Below, one piece after another: positions 1-5,470 of a stretch of 5,470 nt of DNA. The notes beneath the pieces are model-generated. The model was given only the letters and a program-made list of their open reading frames with translations, was not told where the DNA came from and searched no databases. Origin of the DNA: an uncultured Pirellulaceae bacterium (GTDB lineage Bacteria > Planctomycetota > Planctomycetia > Pirellulales > Pirellulaceae); the NCBI GenBank assembly GCA_934255105.1, contig CAKQNH010000391.1, forward strand, positions 1 to 5,470, in the 5' to 3' direction. The position numbers and the translations under genes are program-made. The first letter of the stretch is position 1. Every line of letters starts with the position of its first letter.

Positions 1-75
1 GGAGTGCTCGTTCTACTTAAAGACGGGCAGGAGTGCTCGTGATACGTTGGAAACGGGCAGGAGTGCCCGTTCTAC
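1..75. repeat. Tandem array of short palindromic repeat units (about 2.5 copies, runs off the left edge)
   Basis: Three units begin at 1, 30 and 60, so the period is 29-30 bases. Each starts with a 16-base core (GGAGTGCTCGTTCTAC at 1-16, GGAGTGCTCGTGATAC at 30-45, GGAGTGCCCGTTCTAC at 60-75). In the first two, six or seven variable bases follow and then ACGGGCA (23-29 and 53-59). ACGGGCA pairs across a GGAG loop with the TGCYCGT of the next unit, so each junction is a hairpin. The 52-59/64-71 hairpin is perfect over 8 bp; the 23-29/34-40 one has a single G-U pair. The array probably continues left of the window. It looks like a dispersed intergenic palindromic repeat of planctomycete type; that family assignment is inferred. 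Confidence 0.75.
52..71 (-). terminator. Possible transcription-end hairpin downstream of the BrkB-family gene
   Basis: A perfect 8-bp stem (52-59 with 64-71) with a 4-base loop lies 38 bases beyond the stop codon of the gene ending at 110. On the minus strand it reads AACGGGCA-CTCC-TGCCCGTT followed by TCC, so there is no proper U-tract and it does not match a classical intrinsic terminator. It is equally well explained as one unit of the palindromic array, and may serve only as a 3'-end stabiliser or do nothing. Confidence 0.3.
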
Positions 76-109
76 GTTGGCTTAAACATGGCTTTAGTCG
101 CTCGCGCGT

Positions 110-997
110 CTACACTTTGACGCATTCAGCACCGGGCTCAGGCAAAGCGGGGCGGTGGGCTAGGCCGACTGTAAACTCCGCGCCGAATAAAATGCTGATC
201 GACGAATAGTAGACCCACAGCAAAATGACGACCAACGCAGCGGCGGCTGAGCCCAATTGCTGAGCGGGATTCGATGCGCTGAGGTACAGGAACAGGGCTA
301 GTCTGCCAGCCGTGAAGAGGATAACGGTCAGCAGCCCACCGGCGGCCGCATGACGCCAATGAATTCTGGCGTCGGGCATGAACCTCAGCACGAATGTGAA
401 GAAGGCCCAGGTCATGAAAAAGCTAACGGAATTATTGATCCACAGCGGGGCCAGTTCGCCCAGTCCCGCTTGGTCGGCCGCGAATTGGCTCAGCAGAGTT
501 AAAATCGTACTGATTACGAAGGACACCAATAGCAGGAATCCAAAGCCTAGAATCATCGCGAGAGAAAACAGTCGCTTCAGCAGCAGTTGGCGCGCCACTC
601 CGCCTTTGGCGGGCTGCACACCCCATACTCGGTTAAGCGCCGCCTGCAGCGCTGAAACCAATCCCGTGGCAGCGATGATAACGCCAATTAAACTCAACGC
701 CGATTTCCACCAACCGCCGGCATCCTTTTGTGTTCGTTCGAGGATCTTGGATACCTCAGCCGCTGCGGCTTGGTTGCCAATCAGATTCGCCGCTTGCTGC
801 TGCACAAATCCCTGCGCTTCCTGGTGCGCCACCTGCTCGTCATAAACCAGCGACATTCCCACGGAGAGCACTGAGACCAACAGAAACAGCAGCGGGGGCA
901 TCGCAAATAGCGTGTAATACGCCAACGAAGCGGCCAACGTCAAACAATCATCTGCAATAAATTTCCCTGGTGCCTTGAGCAGGCTCTTCCAAATCAT
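110..997 (-). CDS. YihY/virulence factor BrkB family membrane protein
   Basis: This 295-residue integral inner-membrane protein matches the usual length of the YihY/BrkB family (about 280-320). Hydrophobic segments lie at about residues 20-50, 98-120, 140-172, 184-206, 215-240 and 248-275, giving the six helices expected. Family-like motifs are LAYYTLFAMPPLL at 25-37, ALNRVWGV at 120-127, RFMPDARIHW at 205-214 and the final helix ending in FGAEFT at 271-276. The loop at about 51-97 is hydrophilic and Gln/Ala-rich. The molecular function of the family is unsettled: it was once called ribonuclease BN in error, and BrkB was tied to serum resistance in Bordetella, so no substrate is assigned. ATG at 997 is the first start after an in-frame TAA upstream; no good Shine-Dalgarno precedes it. 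The gene lies 538 bases downstream of the large AsmA-like gene, same strand, and appears intact. Confidence 0.93.
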   Translation of the reverse strand: MIWKSLLKAPGKFIADDCLTLAASLAYYTLFAMPPLLFLLVSVLSVGMSLVYDEQVAHQEAQGFVQQQAANLIGNQAAAAEVSKILERTQKDAGGWWKSALSLIGVIIAATGLVSALQAALNRVWGVQPAKGGVARQLLLKRLFSLAMILGFGFLLLVSFVISTILTLLSQFAADQAGLGELAPLWINNSVSFFMTWAFFTFVLRFMPDARIHWRHAAAGGLLTVILFTAGRLALFLYLSASNPAQQLGSAAAALVVILLWVYYSSISILFGAEFTVGLAHRPALPEPGAECVKV

Positions 998-1053
998 GAA
1001 ACCATCTATCTGTTGTTGAGAGTCGTGTGCTACGTCACCTTAATACGACACTT

Positions 1054-1248
1054 CTCGCTGAACGCCACCGATAGTCTCGATTTTTCGTACTCGTACTCAA
1101 TGAAATGGTACTCGTACTCCTACTCGATTCGCATGGGGCATCGAGTAGGAGTACGAGTACCGCCTACGGCTGAGTAGGAGTGCGGAAATGCAAGTAAAGG
1201 TGAGCGTGCTGCTGATTTAGCTCGACGAATATGGTGGCGTTCAGCGAG
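1054..1248. repeat. Nested inverted-repeat element, 16-bp outer arms
   Basis: The left arm CTCGCTGAACGCCACC (1054-1069) is the exact reverse complement of 1233-1248. Similarity continues imperfectly outward, with a TTAA at the far end of each arm (1040-1043 and 1255-1258). The enclosed 163 bases include the perfect 22-bp inverted repeat at 1107-1161 and scattered GTACTC/GAGTAC hexamers. No open reading frame lies inside, so if it is mobile it is non-autonomous. I read it as a REP/BIME- or MITE-like dispersed intergenic repeat, from structure alone. Confidence 0.6.
1107..1161. repeat. Perfect 22-bp inverted repeat (GTACTC hairpin)
   Basis: Positions 1107-1128 are exactly complementary to 1140-1161, with an 11-base loop at 1129-1139. 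The arm is built from the hexamer GTACTC: two copies and a CTACTC variant. The same hexamer occurs twice just outside at 1087-1098, and GAGTAGGAGTG follows at 1172-1182, so alternative pairings are possible, for example 1087-1098 with 1149-1160. CCTAC (1163-1167) can also pair with GTAGG (1174-1178). No U-tract follows on either strand, so a simple intrinsic terminator is not supported, although the stem would be very stable in RNA. Confidence 0.8.
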
Positions 1249-1368
1249 GAGTACTTAATGCCAATTTTAGCAAAAAACATGCCACTCAACGATTTGGCTT
1301 TCAATGTGGCTCGACGCTCCGCGTCGGTATAGCACAGGCTTCCTCACATTTGACAATTTCGCTAATCC

Positions 1369-1388
1369 GCGTGGGGACTGCCCCACGC
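1369..1388. repeat. GCGTGGGG / CCCCACGC hairpin
   Basis: GCGTGGGG (1369-1376) pairs perfectly with CCCCACGC (1381-1388) across the loop ACTG. Neither strand has a following run of T, so it is not a standard intrinsic terminator. It has the look of a short dispersed palindrome and sits near the centre-left of the 1300-1519 element. Confidence 0.65.
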
Positions 1389-1430
1389 ATCACCGCTCAG
1401 CACAGCGCGCTACGATTGTTAATGACGAGC

Positions 1431-1451
1431 CGAAAGTCTTGGCGACTTCCG
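1431..1451. repeat. Small imperfect hairpin around AAGTC/GACTT
   Basis: CGAAAGTC (1431-1438) pairs with GACTTCCG (1444-1451) across TTGGC, with one A-C mismatch at 1433/1449. It lies directly before the heptamer array. No function can be assigned. Confidence 0.35.
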
Positions 1452-1457
1452 CTACGG

Positions 1458-1485
1458 ATGGTAAATGGTAGATGGTAGATGGCAG
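1458..1485. repeat. Four tandem heptamers, ATGGTAG type
   Basis: Units are ATGGTAA (1458-1464), ATGGTAG (1465-1471), ATGGTAG (1472-1478) and ATGGCAG (1479-1485). On the minus strand this reads as CTACCAT repeats. The copies differ at one or two positions, so it is a slightly decayed short tandem repeat. Confidence 0.75.
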
Positions 1486-1508
1486 AACTCGACGACGCGG
1501 AGCGTCGA

Positions 1509-1530
1509 GCCACATTGAAGCCACATTGAA
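1509..1530. repeat. 11-bp tandem duplication GCCACATTGAA
   Basis: GCCACATTGAA occurs at 1509-1519 and again immediately at 1520-1530. A third copy, inverted, is at 1300-1310. The first copy is the outermost part of the right 27-bp arm; the second lies outside the element, five bases before the stop codon of the AsmA-like gene. It could be slippage or a trace of insertion. Confidence 0.75.
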
Positions 1531-1535
1531 GCTAT

Positions 1536-4500
1536 TTACTGAGGTGCAATGGGTGGTGTTGTCGGTGCGACTGGGGCGGCGGGTTGCCCGAAGAGTTTCC
1601 CGAGGCCTCTGGATAGCTGCTGCTGTATCAATCCTGTCGCGGCACTCTCAACGGCTTGGCGACCGAACTGTTGCAAGCCCGCTGTATCCATCTGCGGATG
1701 AGTGATCGTGCCACGCACTGGAAAATTAAAAGACTGTCCGCGCATGCCTGCCAAAAGTGGACTCTTGTCGATCCAGTCGTTGGGGATTGGCATGGTGGCC
1801 AGCATATCGAGCTGCCCGTCGACAGTTACCGAACCTGAGGTCGAGATGTTGGCATCACCGACTTTAACATTCACATTGCGGTGCGTGACCCTGCCATCGG
1901 CCATTCGGAAATCGATCTGCTGCTGGGGCATGTTCATCCATACGGTCTGGCTGCTGACGGCCTGCGTAAAGTCCTTCTTTCGAATCGCATCGAGCTGCTT
2001 GACCAAGCCGATTACTTGATTCGATAGCGGCCCAGGGCCGACGGTGACATTGTGCATGATCAACTGCCCGGCCACGGTTTGCCGCCGCGGATCCGCTGGA
2101 GTGAGCCGCGCGTCGTCCAGTCGGAGACTCATCTTTCCATCGATGCTAGTCGCCTCAGCCAACAGCGGGGCAACATACTTCAACCAGCCTTGGCACATCT
2201 CGGGAGTGATCTCGACATTCTCTAGCACCAGCATCGGTTTTTGCAGAATGACCAAATCATTGGCGGTCAAGTCGCTGGTAACATCCCAGCGCAATTTGCC
2301 TCCACTGACGGCGAACTCGGCAGCGGTCGCCAGTTGTCCAGCGTCGATCGTCACAGGGACATCAGCCTTGCCAAGTTGAATGCCTGCCACGCGGGCCTGC
2401 TCCCAGCCGATGCGCGTGACCGCTTTGAGCCCAGCCAGCGCTGAAGCATTGGGATCGATCGTGCTCTTCCAAGTCACGTCGATGGGGACAGTTTGCTGCC
2501 CATAAAGTTGCACGTGATTGCCCGTCATAGGGGCGATCTTGGCGGTCAATGCGACCGAATCGTAGACCGCTTGGCCTTTCATCGCAATGGACTGCAGAGC
2601 GCCCTCGGGGCGATAGGCCAAATTGCCCGCATAGTTCATCCAGGGTAGCTGGATTTGCATGTTGTCGACATTTGCCGCGCCACTCTCTGCTATCCAATTG
2701 CCCACCACTTTTGCCTTTACCGTTGGCTCCTCCCACATCGGCGTCGGCGCGAGGGCGTCGGCGGCTTTGCTGAGCAAGACCACGTTCTGCCCGTCGGCGG
2801 AGAGATTGAAGGTGGCGGACTGCGATGTGAATTGCCAATCCAATTGTCCCTGCACGCGACCGCTGGCGCTATACTGGATATGGTCAGGCGCGGTGTTCCC
2901 TGCAGTGGTCACACCGGGCGGCAGAACGGCCCCGCTTGCGGCAGTTGGTGCCGCAGCAGTCGCTTGAACATTTTGCAACATGCGATCGAGGTCCACCAGG
3001 AACATTGCCTGGCCAACTCGACTGCCACTCCCATCGGGATTGGCCGAATCGCGAGCGCCTAGCGAAAAGGATGTCGATTGAACTTCCAGTTTTTCGATTT
3101 CCAAGCGCAGGAGGTCATTGGTGTCGACGCGGCCTTTGAAATTGCCGACCATCTGCGGCTCGGCCAAACTGATTTGCGGTGTGGAGACTTCTAGCGGCTG
3201 GCTGCGCCAATTGGCTTCCAGCACTTCGACGTGCGCCAGGTCGATGCGTCCGCCGACGGCCAGGCTGAGGTTGCCAGCCAGCTTCATATCCGGTGGCTCA
3301 GTCAACCACATCGTGCCGCGCCGCTTCCAATTGGCTAAGTCACCGACTAGGTTGAAAGTGAAGGCGGCCGGAGGCAGCGCTGCCGCGCCGTCGCTGGCGG
3401 CTACCAGCGACAGAGGTTCTTGCAGATCGATCGACAGATGTTCATCCTGCGATTTGAGCGTCAGCTTCGCGCGCTGAATTTGCTGGGGCGAGCCGTTGTC
3501 CAACAGTGCAGTAGCGCTGAATTGTCCATCCCAAGCGGGTTCTTGAATCTGACCACCACCGGTCGCGGCGATAACCATCGGCGTCGTCTTGAGCGTTCCC
3601 GTCGCCTCCACATGATTCTCTGCGGTCATCTTCCATGACATATTCACGTTGGCGTTTCCCGTCATATTGCTGACCGGCAATTCGATGTACTCGCTGGCTC
3701 GCTTCTGTAGTAGGTCCAAGTCGACTTTGCCAACTAGCTGGCCTGCCTGGATTGTACCACCGGCTTCTAAACTACAGAATTCGGCCGTAGCGGTAGCTGC
3801 CACCTGCAGGCCTACGGGACCGCGATTAGCGGTCACCTCGACGGTCAGCGGATCGTCCCAACGAATCTGCTGCCCCGCCGCCATGGCTTGCAGGCCGGAC
3901 AGTTCCAGATGCGCGCGACTCGTCGGAGAACCTTGTGCATCGAGCTGTTGAACAATCGAAAACTGAGCTTTGCCGGCTTGCAAACTAGTCTCTTCACGCA
4001 GCGGCATCAGCGACTGAGCCGCCTGAGCCAGCTTAGGCAAATCGATGGAGCCGCGCGCATCGATCACGCTGTTGTTCAGGAATGGATTCTGTAGTGTCGG
4101 CAGCTCGATAGGCCACGGGATGCTAGCCGACGCATCGGCTTGAGCAAAGTCGCATGACAATTTCACACCCTCGATTCGCAGCAGCGCATCGGCTAGCGTT
4201 GCTCGCCCCGATGCGGAGACGAACTCGAGCTGCGCCGGATTCTCTCCGACCAACTCCGGTGCGATGATGTGCAAGCCGCGCGATTCAATTTGCTGCACAT
4301 CGAAATCCCAGCGCTCTGCATCGACAATGTTTCCGGACAACGTGCCGCTCACGCGACCACGCAATTCCTGAATTGGAATCTCCGGCAATCGCGCATGGAC
4401 GATATGCCAAAAATCAACAGGTATTGAATCCAGTCGGGCGCGCAGTTCAAATATTTGGCTCCCTTCGGCCTGCTGCACTTGGGCTGCAATCGTCCCCCGG

Positions 4501-5210
4501 CTGTCGGCTACCGTGCCGGAAACGTCAGCCAGCGTCGCTTGCAACTCTATGGGGCCGATGACTTGTGCGGCCGTCGGCAAGACCATGTGGAACTTGGGCA
4601 TGGCAATCACCCACTGCTCGGGGCGGTTCTCTTGCACCAACAGAAATTTGGAGTCGAGGATTTCGATCGTGCCGCTCAGCGGCGTGGTCGCAGGCGAGGC
4701 ATCTTGCGGCGTGGTGTCCGCCACGAAGTGCGCCAACACAGGCTCCAGTGCTTGTTCCAGATTCGTAGTGCCGTTCGCCGCCGCAATGGCCGCTTCGACT
4801 CCCGTGATGCGCACGGTTCCCAAATTGGACGAGTTGCGAATCCACGACCATAGTCCCTTCTCGGTGGCCACCTGTTCCACCTTCGCCAGCAACCGCCCCT
4901 CGGCGTCGTATAACTGTAAGCCCGTAGCCTGTACCGGTGCAAACCAGCCCGCTTGCACACCGTCGAAATCAATACGTAACGGGGCAATGCCGGCGAAGCG
5001 ATCGATGAGCGGCACGAGCACTGAGCGGCGGACGATAAGCGTGGGGAGCAGAACTACCAGTACCACCATTCCCAAACCAACAAGGCCGAGCAGAAGTTTC
5101 CATTTCGACCGACGTTTGGTGCCGCTGCGACTGCTGCGCCAACCGCGGCCTTTCCGAGTGGGAGCCGCATATTCGTGATCGAGATCGTTGCGAGCGTTTC
5201 TACGTGCCAT
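1536..5210 (-). CDS. Large membrane-anchored AsmA/TamB-like protein (predicted periplasmic)
   Basis: The product is 1224 residues. Residues 1-36 are strongly basic (many Arg/Lys), and residues 37-60 form one hydrophobic helix, predicting a cytoplasmic N terminus with the rest outside the inner membrane. Residues 70-125 (IDRFAGIAPLRIDFDGVQAG, later LLAKVEQVATEKGLWSW) resemble the first strands of AsmA-type proteins. Residues 130-1190 are mostly alternating polar/hydrophobic strands of the kind that build a beta-groove. Residues 1047-1170, with GQLIMHNVTV, MADGRVTHRNVNVKVGDANI and GSVTVDGQLDMLATMPIP, look like the AsmA-like C-terminal region. A low-complexity Ala/Pro/Thr stretch (about 749-775) may be a linker, and residues 1209-1224 are a Pro/Ala-rich tail. 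The superfamily (AsmA, YhdP, TamB) is linked to lipid transfer and outer-membrane assembly; applying that here is inference. ATG at 5210 is fixed by an in-frame TGA two codons upstream; the next Met (48) is inside the helix. The gene is intact. Confidence 0.8.
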   Translation of the reverse strand: MARRNARNDLDHEYAAPTRKGRGWRSSRSGTKRRSKWKLLLGLVGLGMVVLVVLLPTLIVRRSVLVPLIDRFAGIAPLRIDFDGVQAGWFAPVQATGLQLYDAEGRLLAKVEQVATEKGLWSWIRNSSNLGTVRITGVEAAIAAANGTTNLEQALEPVLAHFVADTTPQDASPATTPLSGTIEILDSKFLLVQENRPEQWVIAMPKFHMVLPTAAQVIGPIELQATLADVSGTVADSRGTIAAQVQQAEGSQIFELRARLDSIPVDFWHIVHARLPEIPIQELRGRVSGTLSGNIVDAERWDFDVQQIESRGLHIIAPELVGENPAQLEFVSASGRATLADALLRIEGVKLSCDFAQADASASIPWPIELPTLQNPFLNNSVIDARGSIDLPKLAQAAQSLMPLREETSLQAGKAQFSIVQQLDAQGSPTSRAHLELSGLQAMAAGQQIRWDDPLTVEVTANRGPVGLQVAATATAEFCSLEAGGTIQAGQLVGKVDLDLLQKRASEYIELPVSNMTGNANVNMSWKMTAENHVEATGTLKTTPMVIAATGGGQIQEPAWDGQFSATALLDNGSPQQIQRAKLTLKSQDEHLSIDLQEPLSLVAASDGAAALPPAAFTFNLVGDLANWKRRGTMWLTEPPDMKLAGNLSLAVGGRIDLAHVEVLEANWRSQPLEVSTPQISLAEPQMVGNFKGRVDTNDLLRLEIEKLEVQSTSFSLGARDSANPDGSGSRVGQAMFLVDLDRMLQNVQATAAAPTAASGAVLPPGVTTAGNTAPDHIQYSASGRVQGQLDWQFTSQSATFNLSADGQNVVLLSKAADALAPTPMWEEPTVKAKVVGNWIAESGAANVDNMQIQLPWMNYAGNLAYRPEGALQSIAMKGQAVYDSVALTAKIAPMTGNHVQLYGQQTVPIDVTWKSTIDPNASALAGLKAVTRIGWEQARVAGIQLGKADVPVTIDAGQLATAAEFAVSGGKLRWDVTSDLTANDLVILQKPMLVLENVEITPEMCQGWLKYVAPLLAEATSIDGKMSLRLDDARLTPADPRRQTVAGQLIMHNVTVGPGPLSNQVIGLVKQLDAIRKKDFTQAVSSQTVWMNMPQQQIDFRMADGRVTHRNVNVKVGDANISTSGSVTVDGQLDMLATMPIPNDWIDKSPLLAGMRGQSFNFPVRGTITHPQMDTAGLQQFGRQAVESAATGLIQQQLSRGLGKLFGQPAAPVAPTTPPIAPQ

Positions 5211-5220
5211 GAGTCAAAGA

Positions 5221-5224
5221 CTCC
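5221..5224 (-). promoter_or_regulatory. Possible Shine-Dalgarno GGAG for the AsmA-like gene
   Basis: The minus strand carries GGAG ten bases before the ATG at 5210, a slightly long spacing. Three of its four bases lie in GAGTC-TTT-GACTC (5211-5223), a 5-bp inverted repeat ending exactly at the start codon, so the site could be partly hidden in the mRNA. Weak evidence, but no other candidate is visible. Confidence 0.35.
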
Positions 5225-5381
5225 ATATGCCAAAAAGTGACGAGGACTTATCGACTGAATTCTTGCAGGCTATGCGGTTCAACGCCAGATCGATTGCGAC
5301 GGAAAGAGGCGGTTTAGGGGGATGAGGCGAAGTGCCTTTCGCGCGTTGGTCCAAACTGCTCTTGCTCAGAAGGGCGGCGCC

Positions 5382-5398
5382 CGCTATTTCAAATAGCG
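5382..5398. repeat. 17-base palindrome CGCTATTT-C-AAATAGCG
   Basis: Eight-base arms are perfectly complementary around a single central base, next to a GC-rich 4-bp hairpin at 5372-5382. It lies about 170-190 bases upstream of the AsmA-like start. It could be an operator-like site, the 3' hairpin of an upstream transcript, or part of a dispersed repeat; the sequence does not decide. Confidence 0.55.
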
Positions 5399-5470
5399 AG
5401 ACACAACGATTTTTGGGTCACGCTCGTTAAGCCACGTGCCCAACGGGCCGCGCGCTGCGAAGCCTACGAC

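Larger units (their letters stand above)
1300..1519. repeat. MITE-like element with perfect 27-bp inverted ends
   Basis: Positions 1300-1326 are exactly complementary to 1493-1519, enclosing 166 bases without a credible gene. Each arm also folds on itself (CGACGC-TCC-GCGTCG at 1312-1326 and its counterpart at 1493-1507). The interior holds a perfect 8-bp hairpin (1369-1388), an imperfect hairpin (1431-1438 with 1444-1451) and most of a heptamer array. Two inverted copies of one dispersed repeat inserted independently would give the same picture. The right arm ends 16 bases from the stop codon of the AsmA-like gene. Confidence 0.6.
998..1535. other. 538-base intergenic region filled with nested inverted and tandem repeats, no gene seen
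   Basis: This gap separates the 3' end of the AsmA-like gene from the 5' end of the BrkB-family gene. Neither strand shows a frame with protein-like composition; a plus-strand frame opening at 1472 runs antisense into the large gene and is read as a shadow. The content is almost wholly repeats: an element bounded by 16-bp inverted arms (1054-1248) around a 22-bp perfect hairpin, an element bounded by 27-bp inverted arms (1300-1519) around an 8-bp hairpin, a four-copy heptamer and an 11-bp tandem duplication. Any promoter for the BrkB gene must lie in or right beside these repeats. I could not recognise one: TATTAA (minus strand, 1039-1044) is -10-like but has no matching -35. Confidence 0.8.
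5211..5470. other. Upstream region with small palindromes and no confident gene
   Basis: These 260 bases must hold the promoter of the AsmA-like gene unless it is cotranscribed, but I see no convincing -35/-10 pair. Palindromes are GGGC-GGC-GCCC (5372-5382), CGCTATTT-C-AAATAGCG (5382-5398), CACGTG (5433-5438) and GCCC-AAC-GGGC (5438-5448). A minus-strand frame is open from the window edge to a TAG at 5386-5384 (28 codons, with NERDPKIVVSRYLK near its end) and might be the tail of an upstream gene. The density of palindromes favours dispersed repeat DNA instead. Confidence 0.5.

Noticed and set aside
1..75. CRISPR array
   Set aside because: Units abut with only six or seven variable bases between conserved parts, there are no spacers of normal length, and no cas gene is present.
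378..845. 155-codon plus-strand open frame
   Set aside because: It is antisense to the well-supported BrkB-family gene, with shadow-like composition and no family motif.
1039..1044. TATTAA as a -10 box for the BrkB-family gene
   Set aside because: The hexamer 17 bases upstream is GTGGCG, unlike a -35 box, and the segment is part of the repeat arm.
1107..1161. Intrinsic terminator for the AsmA-like gene
   Set aside because: The stem is very strong, but no U-tract follows on the minus strand, and the arms extend a dispersed hexamer pattern; it is listed as a repeat.
1269..1310. Terminator made of GCCAC/GTGGC plus a T-run on the minus strand
   Set aside because: The T-run is real (T6 on the minus strand near 1272-1277), but the stem is only 5 bp with a 20-base loop and is separated from the T-run, so it is too weak to list.
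1472..1705. 77-codon plus-strand frame starting in the heptamer repeat
   Set aside because: It starts inside repeats, crosses the stop of the AsmA-like gene and continues antisense to it; the protein is Arg-rich with no coherent domain.
4513..5178. 221-codon plus-strand open frame
   Set aside because: It lies wholly antisense to the N-terminal part of the AsmA-like gene, is rich in Ser/Thr/Arg/Cys/Pro as expected for a shadow frame, and shows no recognisable domain.
1..5470. tRNA, rRNA, riboswitch, transposase or phage attachment site
   Set aside because: No cloverleaf, conserved rRNA segment, known riboswitch core or recombinase-like protein could be made out on either strand.

Overview
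The window is a bacterial chromosomal segment of moderately high GC. It carries two complete genes, both on the minus strand, with dispersed-repeat-type DNA in every gap. My best guess for the host is a planctomycete (Pirellulales/Rhodopirellula-like). The reasons are the short palindromic repeats built on GTACTC/GAGTAC, ACGGGCA..TGCCCGT, GCGTGGGG..CCCCACGC and CCATCTA-type heptamers, the sparse Shine-Dalgarno signals, the loosely spaced genes and a large AsmA-like envelope protein. This is pattern recognition, not a database result.

Layout in transcription order (right to left). Positions 5470-5211 hold no confident gene; they contain several small palindromes and possibly the last 28 codons of an upstream minus-strand gene. 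Positions 5210-1536 encode a 1224-residue protein with one N-terminal membrane anchor and a very long beta-rich extracytoplasmic part, resembling the AsmA/TamB/YhdP superfamily. Positions 1535-998 (538 bases) are a mosaic of nested inverted repeats and tandem repeats with no credible gene. Positions 997-110 encode a six-helix integral membrane protein of the YihY/BrkB family. Positions 109-1 lie downstream of it and contain a short tandem array of palindromic units that runs off the left edge.

Both genes belong to the cell envelope: one is a cytoplasmic-membrane protein of still unclear transport role, the other a probable inner-membrane-anchored periplasmic protein of a superfamily linked to lipid transfer and outer-membrane assembly. 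They point the same way, but the 538-base repeat-filled gap makes a tight operon unlikely.

I found no transposase, CRISPR array, defence locus, tRNA or rRNA, and no convincing undescribed multi-gene system. The most unusual content is the intergenic DNA at 998-1535. There, two side-by-side elements each have outer inverted arms enclosing an inner hairpin. One has 27-bp perfect arms and looks like a small non-autonomous (MITE- or REP-like) element ending 16 bases from a stop codon.
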